A stretch of DNA of 53,092 nt from Deltaproteobacteria bacterium (GTDB lineage: Bacteria; Desulfobacterota; GWC2-55-46; UBA9637), in NCBI GenBank assembly GCA_016214995.1, contig JACRML010000005.1, positions 1-53,092 on the forward strand, read 5' to 3'. A program made the position numbers and the translations under genes. The notes beneath the pieces were generated by a model that made no database searches, was not told where the DNA came from, and was given only the letters and a program-made list of their open reading frames with translations. Below, piece after piece: positions 1 through 9,165 of this stretch; within the stretch, counting starts at the first letter, position 1; the number at the start of each line of letters is the position of its first letter.

Positions 1-177
1 CTCTTTGTTCTGGGCCATAAAGGGGGTGTGGCTGTATATGGCGTCTTTACCGAAACAGGCGGTGATATTGCTACAAAGAACGGCCCGCTTGCCACAAAGA
101 CCTGTGTCAACTGCCATACAGCTTATAAAGCCTTTTGCATTAGTGGCCAGTGCGGAAGGGTTGTGAAGAAGAGGTGA
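1..177 (+). CDS. c-type cytochrome, C-terminal fragment (partial)
   Basis: Open from the first base of the window in frame 1 and ending at TGA 175-177, so only the last 58 residues are visible. They contain one c-type haem attachment motif (CVNCH), followed by a short tail with two more cysteines. Attachment of haem c implies export across the inner membrane, but the signal peptide and any other haem sites lie outside the window. The stop is 5 bases before the start of the diguanylate cyclase, and the end of this gene carries that gene's ribosome binding site (GAGGTGA), so the two are probably co-transcribed. The family cannot be named from this fragment. Confidence 0.7.
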   Translation, partial: LFVLGHKGGVAVYGVFTETGGDIATKNGPLATKTCVNCHTAYKAFCISGQCGRVVKKR

Positions 178-182
178 GATAT

Positions 183-2477
183 ATGTTTGAATCCATCAGA
201 AATAGGCTTGCCCTGTTATTTGTTCTTCTCGTTACAATCCCACTTGTTGTTATCGGGGTTATGAGTGATCTTTTGATAGAGAAGTATACAACCATCAATG
301 GTGCGGCATCCCTCACTGGTAGTGTGCAGGATAAGGATGCGAAGATAAGCTCATTTCTGAGAGGTGTTGTGGCGGAGATAGATGTCCTGGCAGGCGATAC
401 AATGAAGGGCCTTGTTACAGCCATAGAGACCGGGAGCGGGAAGGGTGTAACCATATGGCGTATGAATCTTGAAAATGAGTTTGTTAATTTTATGAGGGCA
501 AAGAGGGTATATGACAGGATAAGTTATAGAGGAAATGATGGGAGGGAGATTGTAAGAGTAGACTTTAATGGTAAAGAGGCTGTTGTTGTTCCTGAAGATA
601 ATTTTCAGAATGACGCTGATGCAACATACTTTAAGGAGACTATGAAGCTTAATAAAGGGGAGGTATATGTATCACCCTTAGAACCTAATAGAGAGCATGG
701 CAAGGTAAGAGCGTCCTTTAAGCCTGTCATTCATTATGCCCAGCCTGTCTTCAATGGCTCAGGGGACAGGGCCGGCGTTATCATGATAGATGTGTCTGGA
801 GAGGGGTTCTTGAAGGAGATTAAGGGGAGTAATGAGCGGATTATTCTTGTCAATAAAGATGGTTATTTTTTGAGCCATCCCAATGAGGATATTGAGTGGG
901 GATTTTATATAGAGGATAGGAAGGAAGAACGGCTGCAAAAATATTATCCTAAATATTCCTCAACAATCCTCAATGGCAGGTCAGGTTATGTGGATACAGG
1001 GTCAGGTTGGCCAAGTACATGGTCGTACTGGTTTTATAGTCCAAATGATGAGTTAGTAGCATACCAACCAATCTTTCCGAACCCAACAGATAAAAAAGAT
1101 TACTGGGTTATTATCAAGTCAGAGAACAAAAAGGAACTTATGGGGACCCTAATTAAAATGAGGGTCGTAATGGTAGGATTAACCGTAGCTATCTATGCCA
1201 TAGCTATCCCTATAATATTCTTTTTTGGTTTAAAGATTACAAACCCTATCTCAAAGCTGCAGAAGGCGATGGATATGTTTGATAGGGAAGAGGACAGGGA
1301 GAAAGCGACAGAGATTGTGAAGGATAATCTGGCCCTTAAAAATGAACTTGGGTTATTATCAAGTTCATTTGTAACAATGTCTGAAAGGCTTCACAATACC
1401 CAGGAGAGGCTGGACATAGAGCTTCAGCGTCTTAGGCATCTTGTGCAGTTTGGAAGCCTTGTAGGCGATGAGGTCTCGGAGAAGGAGTGCTATGCTATAC
1501 TAATCAAGTTCTTAACCGGTCATTTCCATTTAGACAGGATTCTTGCAGTAAGTTTCAACAACAGCGAGAATCTAACCGAGATTATCGCCTCTTATGAGAA
1601 TAAGGAAGGCATTCTGCCGTTCTGCGCCCCCTCCCCTTATGACCTTAAGGTTATACAGGACGCCCGTTTATGCAGGGCAGTGAGGTCGGGCAAGAGTTTT
1701 GTGGTTAATGATGTAGAAGGAGATTATAGGTGTCCGTATCAGGAGGTAGTTCAGGACAAGGGGAGCTATGCCTGCCTCCCTGTAACCACAGGCGGAGCTA
1801 TTCTGGGGTGGGTACACCTTGTTAACATGGAAAAGGGCTATTTCTCTCCTGAGAGGCAATTTACCATAGAATCATATATAAACACGATTGCCCCTGCTGT
1901 AAACAGCATGAGGCTTCTTAATGCCCATAGAAAGCTCTCCATCAGAGACCCACTGACAGGTCTCTATAACCGCAGGTTTCTGGAAGAAACCATGGAGAGG
2001 CAGATGGCCCTTGCCGAGAGATATAAGCAATCCATGAGCCTCATCATGCTGGATATAGACCACTTTAAGAAGTTCAATGATACACATGGTCATTCCTTTG
2101 GAGACAGGGTTCTTAAACTTGTTGCTGATATTATTGTTAAAACCGTCCGCAACTCTGACACTGTGGCGCGTTACGGCGGAGAGGAATTTGTTGTCTTACT
2201 TCCGAATACTGATATTGAAGGGGCGTTTCAGGTAGCAGAAAAATTAAGAATAGCTGTAGAACACTGCACAATAGCAACAGATGGTACTGCTGCTGAAGGG
2301 GTAACTATAAGTCTGGGGGTATCCTGTTATCCAACCGTAGCAGTTACAATAAAGGAATTGATAGACTCTGCTGACGATGCGTTGTATCGCTCAAAGTCTA
2401 TGGGCAGGAACAGGACAACCAAATATGAAAAAAGCGCGAAGATTTTGAGTGATGCTGAAAAGAAGAAAGGAGTATAG
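183..2477 (+). CDS. membrane sensor diguanylate cyclase (Cache-HAMP-GAF-GGDEF)
   Basis: Predicted to make cyclic di-GMP from two GTP in response to a periplasmic signal. The 764-residue protein has TM1 at about 5-30, a large periplasmic region to about 325 that resembles a double Cache domain, TM2 at about 335-355, a HAMP stretch, a GAF-like domain at about 430-590 and a GGDEF domain from about 595. The active-site motif is an intact GGEEF near residue 665. An RxxD product-inhibition site (RNSD) lies exactly five residues before it, so feedback control is likely retained. I chose ATG 183 because GAGGTGA sits 5 bases upstream; a GTG at 150 would also be open but would overlap the upstream gene. 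The input ligand is not visible. Confidence 0.93.
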   Translation: MFESIRNRLALLFVLLVTIPLVVIGVMSDLLIEKYTTINGAASLTGSVQDKDAKISSFLRGVVAEIDVLAGDTMKGLVTAIETGSGKGVTIWRMNLENEFVNFMRAKRVYDRISYRGNDGREIVRVDFNGKEAVVVPEDNFQNDADATYFKETMKLNKGEVYVSPLEPNREHGKVRASFKPVIHYAQPVFNGSGDRAGVIMIDVSGEGFLKEIKGSNERIILVNKDGYFLSHPNEDIEWGFYIEDRKEERLQKYYPKYSSTILNGRSGYVDTGSGWPSTWSYWFYSPNDELVAYQPIFPNPTDKKDYWVIIKSENKKELMGTLIKMRVVMVGLTVAIYAIAIPIIFFFGLKITNPISKLQKAMDMFDREEDREKATEIVKDNLALKNELGLLSSSFVTMSERLHNTQERLDIELQRLRHLVQFGSLVGDEVSEKECYAILIKFLTGHFHLDRILAVSFNNSENLTEIIASYENKEGILPFCAPSPYDLKVIQDARLCRAVRSGKSFVVNDVEGDYRCPYQEVVQDKGSYACLPVTTGGAILGWVHLVNMEKGYFSPERQFTIESYINTIAPAVNSMRLLNAHRKLSIRDPLTGLYNRRFLEETMERQMALAERYKQSMSLIMLDIDHFKKFNDTHGHSFGDRVLKLVADIIVKTVRNSDTVARYGGEEFVVLLPNTDIEGAFQVAEKLRIAVEHCTIATDGTAAEGVTISLGVSCYPTVAVTIKELIDSADDALYRSKSMGRNRTTKYEKSAKILSDAEKKKGV

Positions 2478-2508
2478 GCGGGGAAGCTCATTCGCATAAA
2501 GGTGGGGC

Positions 2509-2991
2509 ATGGGTTCGGAGATAAAGGACAGGGTCATGGGTCAGAAGTCAGAAGTCAGAAGTAGGACGCAAGAAGCAAGAAATAAGATACAAGAAAAAAT
2601 CTTACCTCTTTCCTCTCGCCTCTTGCCTCTTGCCTTTCGCGTTATGCCCCTCTGGATTGAGGCAATTGGCATGGGCGCTGTTATGGGCGCTATTGTTGAC
2701 AGCAACAAAAGATTTAAGGAGAGGTTAAAGGAAATTGATGGAAAGCTCTTTCTGTTTGAAGCCTCGGACTTGGGCAAAAAATTTTTCCTTTATATCAAAG
2801 ACGGCGATATAAAAATTATCCCCCATCTTGCAAAGGAGCCTGATGTTGTTATGAGAGGTGAGACCAAAATATTGTTTGGTCTGCTTTTAGGCAAGGAAGA
2901 CCCTGATACTGTATTCTTTTCAAGAAAGCTGGAGATAAGCGGGGATACGGCAGCGGCCATACATTTCAAGAATATATTAAACAGCCTGTGA
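2509..2991 (+). CDS. SCP2 sterol-carrier-like protein, UbiT/YhbT-like
   Basis: The C-terminal ~110 residues match the SCP2 lipid-binding fold in the UbiT/YhbT style, with a near-consensus DPDTVFFSRKLEISGDT segment followed by a helix ending KNILNSL. In E. coli UbiT is a lipid-binding accessory factor of oxygen-independent ubiquinone synthesis; the same role here is inferred. The start is uncertain. ATG 2509 has a GGTGGGG-type ribosome site, but the first ~45 codons run through a simple-sequence palindrome (2531-2640) and are probably not conserved. ATG 2644 would give a compact protein of 115 residues. The CT-rich half of the palindrome encodes a Leu/Pro-rich stretch that fits the hydrophobic N-terminal helix usual in this family. 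Confidence 0.75.
   Translation: MGSEIKDRVMGQKSEVRSRTQEARNKIQEKILPLSSRLLPLAFRVMPLWIEAIGMGAVMGAIVDSNKRFKERLKEIDGKLFLFEASDLGKKFFLYIKDGDIKIIPHLAKEPDVVMRGETKILFGLLLGKEDPDTVFFSRKLEISGDTAAAIHFKNILNSL
2531..2640. repeat. quasi-repetitive palindrome (stutter type), inside a gene start
   Basis: Imperfect head-to-tail copies of short purine-rich words (GTCAGAA, GCAAGAA) are followed by pyrimidine-rich words that are their approximate reverse complements (CTCTTGC, CTCTCGC). The whole could fold as a long, loose hairpin. Sequences of the same style, with different words, occur at about a dozen other places in the window. Confidence 0.7.
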
Positions 2992-3072
2992 CTTGTAGTT
3001 GCCGATTCATCGGCGTTTTTATGCGTAAGCCCTCTTTTCAACTACGCCCATAAATGGGCATACTACAAAACT

Positions 3073-3158
3073 TGGTGCCGAAGGGGGGATTCGAACCCCC
3101 ACAGGCTTTCACCCACTAGAACCTGAATCTAGCGCGTCTGCCATTCCGCCACTTCGGC
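3073..3158 (-). tRNA. tRNA-Leu (CAG)
   Basis: Read on the minus strand from 3158, the 7-bp acceptor stem GCCGAAG/CTTCGGC closes perfectly. The discriminator is A and the CCA end is encoded. The anticodon loop TTCAGGT sits on a CTAGA/TCTAG stem, giving anticodon CAG. A long class II variable arm and a GTTCGAATC T-loop confirm a leucine tRNA. It is the only RNA gene in this part; its 5' flank is the three-way-junction repeat. Confidence 0.97.
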
Positions 3159-3166
3159 AAGTTTGG

Positions 3167-3260
3167 ATTGACCCTTGACAAAATAGCAGGTTTAGTTTTA
3201 ACTAAACCTGTTTCCTAATTTTATCTTAAAGATAAAATTATTTATTTTGTCAAGGGTTGA
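3167..3260. repeat. three-way-junction palindromic element, copy 1
   Basis: The outer arms ACCCTTGACAAAATA (3171-3185) and its exact reverse complement (3243-3257) form a 15-bp stem. Inside are two perfect hairpins side by side: 3187-3210 (11-bp arms, 2-base loop) and 3216-3240 (11-bp arms, 3-base loop). A second copy with the same outer ends but different inner hairpins lies at 51046-51137 inside siroheme synthase. It sits directly 5' of tRNA-Leu on that gene's strand. No open reading frame or transposase is present. Confidence 0.85.
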
Positions 3261-3328
3261 ATAATAACATCGTTTAATTTATACTCAACAGCGAAACAAG
3301 TCAAGAAAATCATAAGGGGGGGGTAAGC

Positions 3329-3997
3329 ATGAAATTTTTTATTGATACTGCAAATATTCAAGAGATTAAAAAGGCGAATGAATGGGGGCTTGTGGACGGT
3401 GTAACCACAAACCCGTCTCTTGTGTCCAAAGAAGGAAGGAATTTTAAAGACCTTATAAAAGAGATTTGCTCCATAGTGGATGGCCCGATAAGTGCAGAGG
3501 CCGTGAGCCTTGATGCAGAGGGCATGATTAAGGAGGCCAGGGAGCTTTCAAAGATTCACAAAAATATTGTAGTGAAAATACCAATGACCCTTGAAGGCCT
3601 CAAGGCTGTCAAGGTTGTCGCAAAAGAAGGCATAAAGACCAATGTAACGCTTGTATTCTCGCCCACGCAGGCGCTCATGGCTGCAAAGGCAGGGGCAACC
3701 TATGCAAGCCCGTTTGTTGGCAGATTAGATGATATTTCGCAGAACGGCATGGAACTGATTGACCAGATTATGACCATTTATGAAAATTACGATTTCGCAA
3801 CAGAGGTTATTGTCGCCAGCATACGGCATCCGCTGCATGTGGTTGATGCCGCGCTCACAGGCGCGCATGTGGCCACAATACCGTTCAAGGTCATAGAGCA
3901 GTTATCCAAACATCCGCTTACGGATATTGGCATTGACAGGTTTATGAAGGATTGGGAAAAGGTGCCGAAAAAGCAGGGACATGGGATCAGGGATTAG
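3329..3997 (+). CDS. tal: transaldolase / fructose-6-phosphate aldolase family protein
   Basis: A 222-residue single-domain TIM barrel of the short transaldolase (TalC/FSA-like) family. It starts MKFFIDTAN and carries the Schiff-base lysine in KIPMT. Members transfer a dihydroxyacetone unit between sugar phosphates in the non-oxidative pentose phosphate pathway, or cleave fructose 6-phosphate; sequence alone does not separate the two. TNVTLVFS and the SPFVGRLDD segment are typical. The ribosome site is a run of G ending 5 bases before ATG 3329. The last few residues read into a quasi-repetitive sequence (from 3972), so the C-terminal tail is probably not conserved. Cytoplasmic; no obvious operon partner. 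Confidence 0.93.
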   Translation: MKFFIDTANIQEIKKANEWGLVDGVTTNPSLVSKEGRNFKDLIKEICSIVDGPISAEAVSLDAEGMIKEARELSKIHKNIVVKIPMTLEGLKAVKVVAKEGIKTNVTLVFSPTQALMAAKAGATYASPFVGRLDDISQNGMELIDQIMTIYENYDFATEVIVASIRHPLHVVDAALTGAHVATIPFKVIEQLSKHPLTDIGIDRFMKDWEKVPKKQGHGIRD

Positions 3998-4041
3998 GGG
4001 TCAGAATGATTATAAAAGCAGGGGCCTGTGATCAGGGGTCA
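3972..4041. repeat. stutter-type quasi-repeat after the aldolase gene
   Basis: Variants of GGATCAGGG / GGGGTCAG / GATCAGGGGTC are repeated head to tail, starting inside the last codons of the aldolase gene. A pyrimidine-rich stretch (CCTCTATCCTTCTATCCCC) follows about 50 bases later and could pair loosely with it. Confidence 0.55.
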
Positions 4042-4131
4042 AGCGGGCGTGGTATCAGTACGAACGCATATGCATAAATATTTTTACCTTTAACCCTCTA
4101 TCCTTCTATCCCCGGAACCCTTTTAAAATTT

Positions 4132-5673
4132 ATGCAAAAACCCGCATACCGTTGGTTTCGCCTCGGTGATATAAACGCATTCTTCGGCCTCATGGGCGAC
4201 AACATGAGCGATCTGGTCATTATGGCCGGAATACTCATTGGCGTATTTCAATTTCCTGCTGATATAGTTCTTTACAAAATGATTCCCGGCACTGCCATTG
4301 GAGTTCTGATAGGTGATTTGGTTTACACCCGGATGGCAATAAGGCTTGCAAAAAAGACAGGCCGCGATGATGTTACAGCCATGCCACTTGGACTTGATAC
4401 CCCCTCCACCTTTGGCCTTACATTCGGCGTTATAGGCCCTGCGTTTCTCGCCACAAAGGATGCCTTGCTCTCATGGAAGATAGCAATGGCCGTGGTTGTT
4501 GCAATGGGCGTTATAAAGCTCATAGGCGCATGGATAGGGCCGTCCATAAGAAAGAATGTGCCAAGGGCAGGGCTTCTTGGTTCAATAGCAGCAGTGGCGC
4601 TTATTCTGATTGCCTTTCTCCCTTCGCTGGAGGTATTTGCCAATCCTATTGTGGGTTTTATCTCATTCGGCATTATCCTCATGACCCTTATTGCCAAGGT
4701 GCGGTTCCCGTTTAAAATCCCCGGTGCATTGGCAGCCGTGGGTTTTGGCACAGCGATTTTTTATTTACTCTATCTTGCAGGGGTGATACCTGCTGGAAAG
4801 CTCCACCTCTCAGATTCCGCAAACTTTACCATCTCATTTCCTTTACCAACGTTAGGATTTCTTGAGGGTCTTCCCCATGCGCTCCCCTACCTGCCTGTGG
4901 CCATACCCTTTGCCCTTGCCATTATAGTCGGCTCGGTGGATGTAACAGAGAGCGCTGCAGTTGCAGGCGATGAATACAATACCAAACATATTATATTAAC
5001 TGATGGCATAGCTACAATTATTGCCGGAATGTGCGGAGGTGTTGCCCAGTCAACGCCGTATATTGGACACCCTGCGTACAAAGACATGGGCGGAAGGGCA
5101 GGCTATACCTTTGCAACAGCCCTGTTCATCGGCATCGGCGGCCTTGTCGGCTATCTCTCATTTTTTGTAAATCTCCTTCCAAAGGCCGCAGTTGCGCCCA
5201 TACTCATCTTTATAGGCATGGAGATAACTGCCCAGGCATTTGAGGCAACACCGAAAAAACATGCAAAGGCGATTGCGTTTGCGTTTGTGCCTGTGATTGC
5301 TGATTTGCTTTTGATAGAGATTGGCTCGCTTCTTGGGAATGTAGGGAAAAGCGCCGTTGATCTCACCGGCGGATTCGCAGAAACATACCACAGTATCATT
5401 GTTCTGGCCAACGGCTTTATTGTTTCCTCCATGATATGGGGCGCTGCCATTGCCTATATTATAGACCACAAACTCCACACCGCCGCATTCTATTTCTTTG
5501 CCGCAGCAATTTTGTCTCTGTTTGGCATTATCCATTCACCCATGGAAAACGGCGGCTTATTCCTTCCCTGGCAGATAAGCTCATCAGTACCAGTAACCCT
5601 TTTTGGAGGCTATCTTGCAGCAGGTCTGATGCTCAATTATGTGGGGTTTCATAATAAGAGGTTCGGAGGATAA
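4132..5673 (+). CDS. NCS2-like (xanthine/uracil-type) membrane permease
   Basis: A 513-residue, very hydrophobic protein with about 12-14 membrane segments, organised like the nucleobase-cation symporter 2 / SulP fold. Hydrophobic helices include the conserved-looking segments MPLGLDTPSTFG and VAQSTPYIGHPAYKDMGGRAG, where the family places its substrate site. The substrate cannot be read from the sequence; purines, pyrimidines or another anion are all possible. ATG 4132 has no good Shine-Dalgarno sequence, but the N-terminus (RWFRLGDINAFFGLMGDN) is well suited to this family. It stands alone, with 200-base gaps on either side. Confidence 0.82.
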   Translation: MQKPAYRWFRLGDINAFFGLMGDNMSDLVIMAGILIGVFQFPADIVLYKMIPGTAIGVLIGDLVYTRMAIRLAKKTGRDDVTAMPLGLDTPSTFGLTFGVIGPAFLATKDALLSWKIAMAVVVAMGVIKLIGAWIGPSIRKNVPRAGLLGSIAAVALILIAFLPSLEVFANPIVGFISFGIILMTLIAKVRFPFKIPGALAAVGFGTAIFYLLYLAGVIPAGKLHLSDSANFTISFPLPTLGFLEGLPHALPYLPVAIPFALAIIVGSVDVTESAAVAGDEYNTKHIILTDGIATIIAGMCGGVAQSTPYIGHPAYKDMGGRAGYTFATALFIGIGGLVGYLSFFVNLLPKAAVAPILIFIGMEITAQAFEATPKKHAKAIAFAFVPVIADLLLIEIGSLLGNVGKSAVDLTGGFAETYHSIIVLANGFIVSSMIWGAAIAYIIDHKLHTAAFYFFAAAILSLFGIIHSPMENGGLFLPWQISSSVPVTLFGGYLAAGLMLNYVGFHNKRFGG

Positions 5674-5894
5674 ACAAATGAAATACCCTGATATAATTTT
5701 TTGCCGGGTTGGTTTTGGCCAACCATGCATTTTAAAATCAATCTGTCTCATTTCTCTCACCTTCCAGCATAAAGCTATTGCAAAACCATGTACCCTATAG
5801 TATAAAAATGGACAGAAACAAAAAGTAGAAATGATAATCAATTGGAAAAGTTTTTCTAATTGCGCATTTTTGATTCCTTGTTTCCTGTCTTTCT

Positions 5895-8393
5895 ATGAAG
5901 CCTTCCAAAAAAACATCTGACATAGTTGTTGGCCTAATCATCACAGCATTATTCTGCATATTCTTCTACACAAAGGCAGGATTCCTGGAAACAGTTGAGT
6001 TGAAAAGCTATGACCTTCGGATGAGGCTTTTCCCTCCGGCCAAGGCCAGTGAGGAGATAGTCATAGTTGCAATAGACGACGAATCCATTGCTAAACTTGG
6101 CAGGTGGCCATGGCCGCGGATAAGGATAGCAGACGTTATTAAAAAGATTTCACAGGCCGGGGCAAAGGTTATAGGCTTGAATATCATTTTTTCAGAACCG
6201 GAGGAGTCCAGCGGTTTAATCGCCATAGATGCTTTGGAAAAGAAATTCTCTGAATTGGACATTGTAAAGGCAAAAGGCGGCAAAGAATTCCTGGGCGAGA
6301 TAGAGAAAATTAAAAAAGATTTGAACAGAGACGAAAAACTGGCGGTAGCTGTTGAGGCCAGCCATAATGTTGTGTTTCCCATTGCCTTTGATTTTAGTTC
6401 AGGTATGCAGACAACGGTAAACGCAGATGAGCTGTCAGATTCAGATGTGGCTGCGAAGGCCGCAATTCCTGGCAGCCAGCTTTCTGCGCCTTTAGCCTTC
6501 AGAATGATACGGCCACTACCTGGTTTAAGCAGGGCAGCCGTAGATATGGGGCATATAAATAGATTTCCCGATGCAGATGGTGTATCCAGACATGATCTGC
6601 TTTTAGTGAATTACAACAATAGACTCTATCCATCCTTTCCACTTGCTGTAGCGGCTAATTTTCTTGGTGCGGCAAAAACAGATATATTGATTAGCCAGGA
6701 AGGCGAACTGTTTTTAAAAGGGCAGATGCTGCCTGCAACAATTGATATGCAGATGCTTATCAATTATTATGGCCAGTCAAAGACATTTCCAAACTACTCC
6801 TTTTACGATGTCCTGAATGACAAGATAGACCCAAGGGCATTTAAGAATAAAATAATCCTTATTGGTTCAACTGGCTTGGGCATAGCAGATATAGAAGCAA
6901 CGCCGGTGGCTCCGGTGTTTCCTGGCATAGAACGTCAGGCAACTGTAATCTCAAATATCTTAAACCGCGACTTTATAAACAAACCTATCTGGGCAGACGC
7001 ATTTGGCTTTGGCATGACCCTTTTGTTCGGGCTCCTGACTGCGTTCCTGCTACCACGTCTTGGGGCAAAGATGGGGGCTTATATAGGCGCCGGGCTTGTC
7101 ATTGCCTATACAACAGCTATCATATTTGTATATGCATCTTACGGACTCTGGCTCAATTTGATATATCCAACGCTCGTTTTAGTTTTTAATTATATTGCCA
7201 TTACCTCAAGGAGATACCTTACTGTCGAAAGACAAAAACAGGTAGTAACAGAAGAAAGCGACGAAGCAAATAAGCTCCTCGGCCTTACCTTTCAGGGAAA
7301 GGGTATGCTTGACCTTGCATTTGAGAAGTTTAAGGCCATTTCTGAAGTAGATGATGAAATAAAAGGTGTGCTGTATAACCTCGGTCTTGACTTTGAGAGG
7401 AAGAGGATGGCCTCAAAGGCATCTTCCGTATACGAACATATTACAAAATTTGAAAAGAACTATAAGGATATTGCAGAACGCGTCAGAAAACTGACCAATG
7501 TGGCAACAACCGGCACATGGAAAGGACCAAAGGCAGCGGCAGAAGGTACTGCTATTATAGACGGCATGGAAAAGCCCACCATAGGGAGATATGAAATTGT
7601 GGAGGAACTCGGCAGAGGGGCGATGGGCGTTGTATACAAAGGTGTTGACCCAACCATGAAAAGAGAGGTCGCAATAAAAACAGTGCATTTTGACGAGGTT
7701 GACGCAGATACTATTCAGTCTGTGAAAGACCGTTTCTTTAGAGAGGCAGAGAGCGCAGGTAAGTTGAAACATCCTAATATTGTGACAATCTATGATGTGG
7801 GAGAAGAAACCGACCTGGCGTATATTGCAATGGAGCTTCTAAATGGCAAGACCCTTGAAGTTTGGTGCAAAAAGACAAATCTCTTTCCGCCAAAGACATC
7901 TGTAAAGATTATCGGCCAGTTGTGTGAAACACTTGATTATGCCCACAAAAATGGTATAGTCCACAGAGATATAAAACCGGCAAATATCATGATACTTGCC
8001 AAAGGCGAGATAAAGGTGACTGACTTTGGCATAGCAAAGATTCAGTCATCATCTCACACAAAGACAGGTGTGATAATGGGCACGCCAAGCTATATGTCTC
8101 CTGAACAGCTTGCCGGCCAAAAAGTGGACGGCAGAAGCGATCTTTTTTCCCTTGGCATCATATTTTACGAACTCATTACTGGTGAAAAACCATTCAAAGG
8201 CGATACAATAACAACAATAATGTATCAGATTGCAAATGCAGCGCCGCCGCCACTGAAGGAATATAAGAAAGATCTGCCGCCGATATTACAGCAACTTGTT
8301 GATAAGGCGCTTGACAAAAAACCAGAGGGGCGCTTCCAAACAGGTAAAGAATTTGCTGACGCAATCAGGGTTTGTCTGGCAAAGATGGGATGA
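5895..8393 (+). CDS. CHASE2-domain serine/threonine protein kinase
   Basis: An 832-residue membrane kinase. TM1 at about 10-27 is followed by an extracytoplasmic CHASE2 sensor domain (about 35-360, with the typical VAIDDESIAKLGRWPWPR start), then a group of membrane helices at about 365-440. A short helical TPR-like linker leads into a Hanks-type kinase domain from about 562. The kinase has a complete glycine loop (GRGAMGVVYKG), the VAIK lysine, HRDIKPAN, DFGIAK and GTPSYMSPEQ, so it should be active. It phosphorylates Ser/Thr in response to an external signal. A PP2C phosphatase and two FHA phosphothreonine-binding proteins follow on the same strand, making this the head of a phospho-signalling module. 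Confidence 0.95.
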   Translation: MKPSKKTSDIVVGLIITALFCIFFYTKAGFLETVELKSYDLRMRLFPPAKASEEIVIVAIDDESIAKLGRWPWPRIRIADVIKKISQAGAKVIGLNIIFSEPEESSGLIAIDALEKKFSELDIVKAKGGKEFLGEIEKIKKDLNRDEKLAVAVEASHNVVFPIAFDFSSGMQTTVNADELSDSDVAAKAAIPGSQLSAPLAFRMIRPLPGLSRAAVDMGHINRFPDADGVSRHDLLLVNYNNRLYPSFPLAVAANFLGAAKTDILISQEGELFLKGQMLPATIDMQMLINYYGQSKTFPNYSFYDVLNDKIDPRAFKNKIILIGSTGLGIADIEATPVAPVFPGIERQATVISNILNRDFINKPIWADAFGFGMTLLFGLLTAFLLPRLGAKMGAYIGAGLVIAYTTAIIFVYASYGLWLNLIYPTLVLVFNYIAITSRRYLTVERQKQVVTEESDEANKLLGLTFQGKGMLDLAFEKFKAISEVDDEIKGVLYNLGLDFERKRMASKASSVYEHITKFEKNYKDIAERVRKLTNVATTGTWKGPKAAAEGTAIIDGMEKPTIGRYEIVEELGRGAMGVVYKGVDPTMKREVAIKTVHFDEVDADTIQSVKDRFFREAESAGKLKHPNIVTIYDVGEETDLAYIAMELLNGKTLEVWCKKTNLFPPKTSVKIIGQLCETLDYAHKNGIVHRDIKPANIMILAKGEIKVTDFGIAKIQSSSHTKTGVIMGTPSYMSPEQLAGQKVDGRSDLFSLGIIFYELITGEKPFKGDTITTIMYQIANAAPPPLKEYKKDLPPILQQLVDKALDKKPEGRFQTGKEFADAIRVCLAKMG

Positions 8394-8395
8394 AA

Positions 8396-8450
8396 CAAGC
8401 AATAGGCGAGAGGCGAGAGGAAAACCTATAGCCCATAGCCAGAGGTTATC
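8396..8450. repeat. short stutter-type palindrome between kinase and phosphatase
   Basis: ATAGGCGAGAGGCGAGAGG is followed by ACCTATAGCCCATAGCC. The two halves are approximate reverse complements made of repeated 7-9-base words. It fills the gap between two co-directional genes and ends just before ATG 8452. Confidence 0.5.
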
Positions 8451-8451
8451 T

Positions 8452-9099
8452 ATGAACATACAATTTTCATCAAAAACAGATGTGGGCAAGAAGCGGAGGC
8501 TTAATGAGGACAGCTTTTGTGCAGCAGGGGATATTGGGCTTTTCCTTGTGGCAGACGGCATGGGCGGCCATGCAGCAGGCGAAATCGCAAGCCAGACAGC
8601 GGTTGAAGTGGTAAAGCTGAGTCTTTCTGACTGGCTAAGGAAAGGACCGCCAAATTCGGAGGTTTTTGCAAGGGCGATACATCTTGCCAATAAGGCCGTA
8701 TTTGAGATGGCGGAAAAAGGGCAGGGTATGAAAGGCATGGGCACAACCATTACCGGCATACTAATTTATAACGGCGGCTTTGCAACAGCAAATGTAGGCG
8801 ACAGCAGGATTTACAGGATAAGAAATAACAGCATCGAACAGCTTTCCACAGACCATTCCATGGTAGGTATGCAACTTTCTATGGGGCTTATAACAAAGGA
8901 AGAAGCAAAAACATCAAAATATAAAAATGTTATTACAAGAGCCATTGGAACAACACAAACCATTGAGATAGACACACGGGATGAGGAGGCAATAAAAAAC
9001 GATTTGATACTCATTTGCTCTGACGGCCTTTCATCGCTGGTAGAAGATAATGATATGCTTGATATTGCCAAGAGATGCACCTTGTCACTTACCCAATGA
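8452..9099 (+). CDS. PP2C-type protein phosphatase with altered C-terminus
   Basis: Metal-dependent Ser/Thr phosphatase, the expected partner of the upstream kinase. The 215 residues contain the early PP2C motifs RRLNEDSF, VADGMGGHAAGE and GMGTT, then NVGDSRIYRI, the STDHS segment and CSDGLSSLV, so most metal-binding aspartates are present. The family normally ends with a G-x-DN-x-TV strand. Here the frame stops after DIAKRCTLSLTQ, while a +1 frame immediately reads NEDENKQNVIVAIR to a stop at 9137-9139, which looks like the lost terminal strand. The distance is also about ten residues short. Either a real frameshift/deletion or a sequence error has removed the last metal ligand. ATG 8452 follows an AGAGGT ribosome site. 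Confidence 0.85.
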   Translation: MNIQFSSKTDVGKKRRLNEDSFCAAGDIGLFLVADGMGGHAAGEIASQTAVEVVKLSLSDWLRKGPPNSEVFARAIHLANKAVFEMAEKGQGMKGMGTTITGILIYNGGFATANVGDSRIYRIRNNSIEQLSTDHSMVGMQLSMGLITKEEAKTSKYKNVITRAIGTTQTIEIDTRDEEAIKNDLILICSDGLSSLVEDNDMLDIAKRCTLSLTQ

Positions 9100-9165
9100 A
9101 GATGAAAACAAACAAAATGTAATCGTAGCAATTAGATAAGGCAAAATTTCCGATGTGAGGATTAT

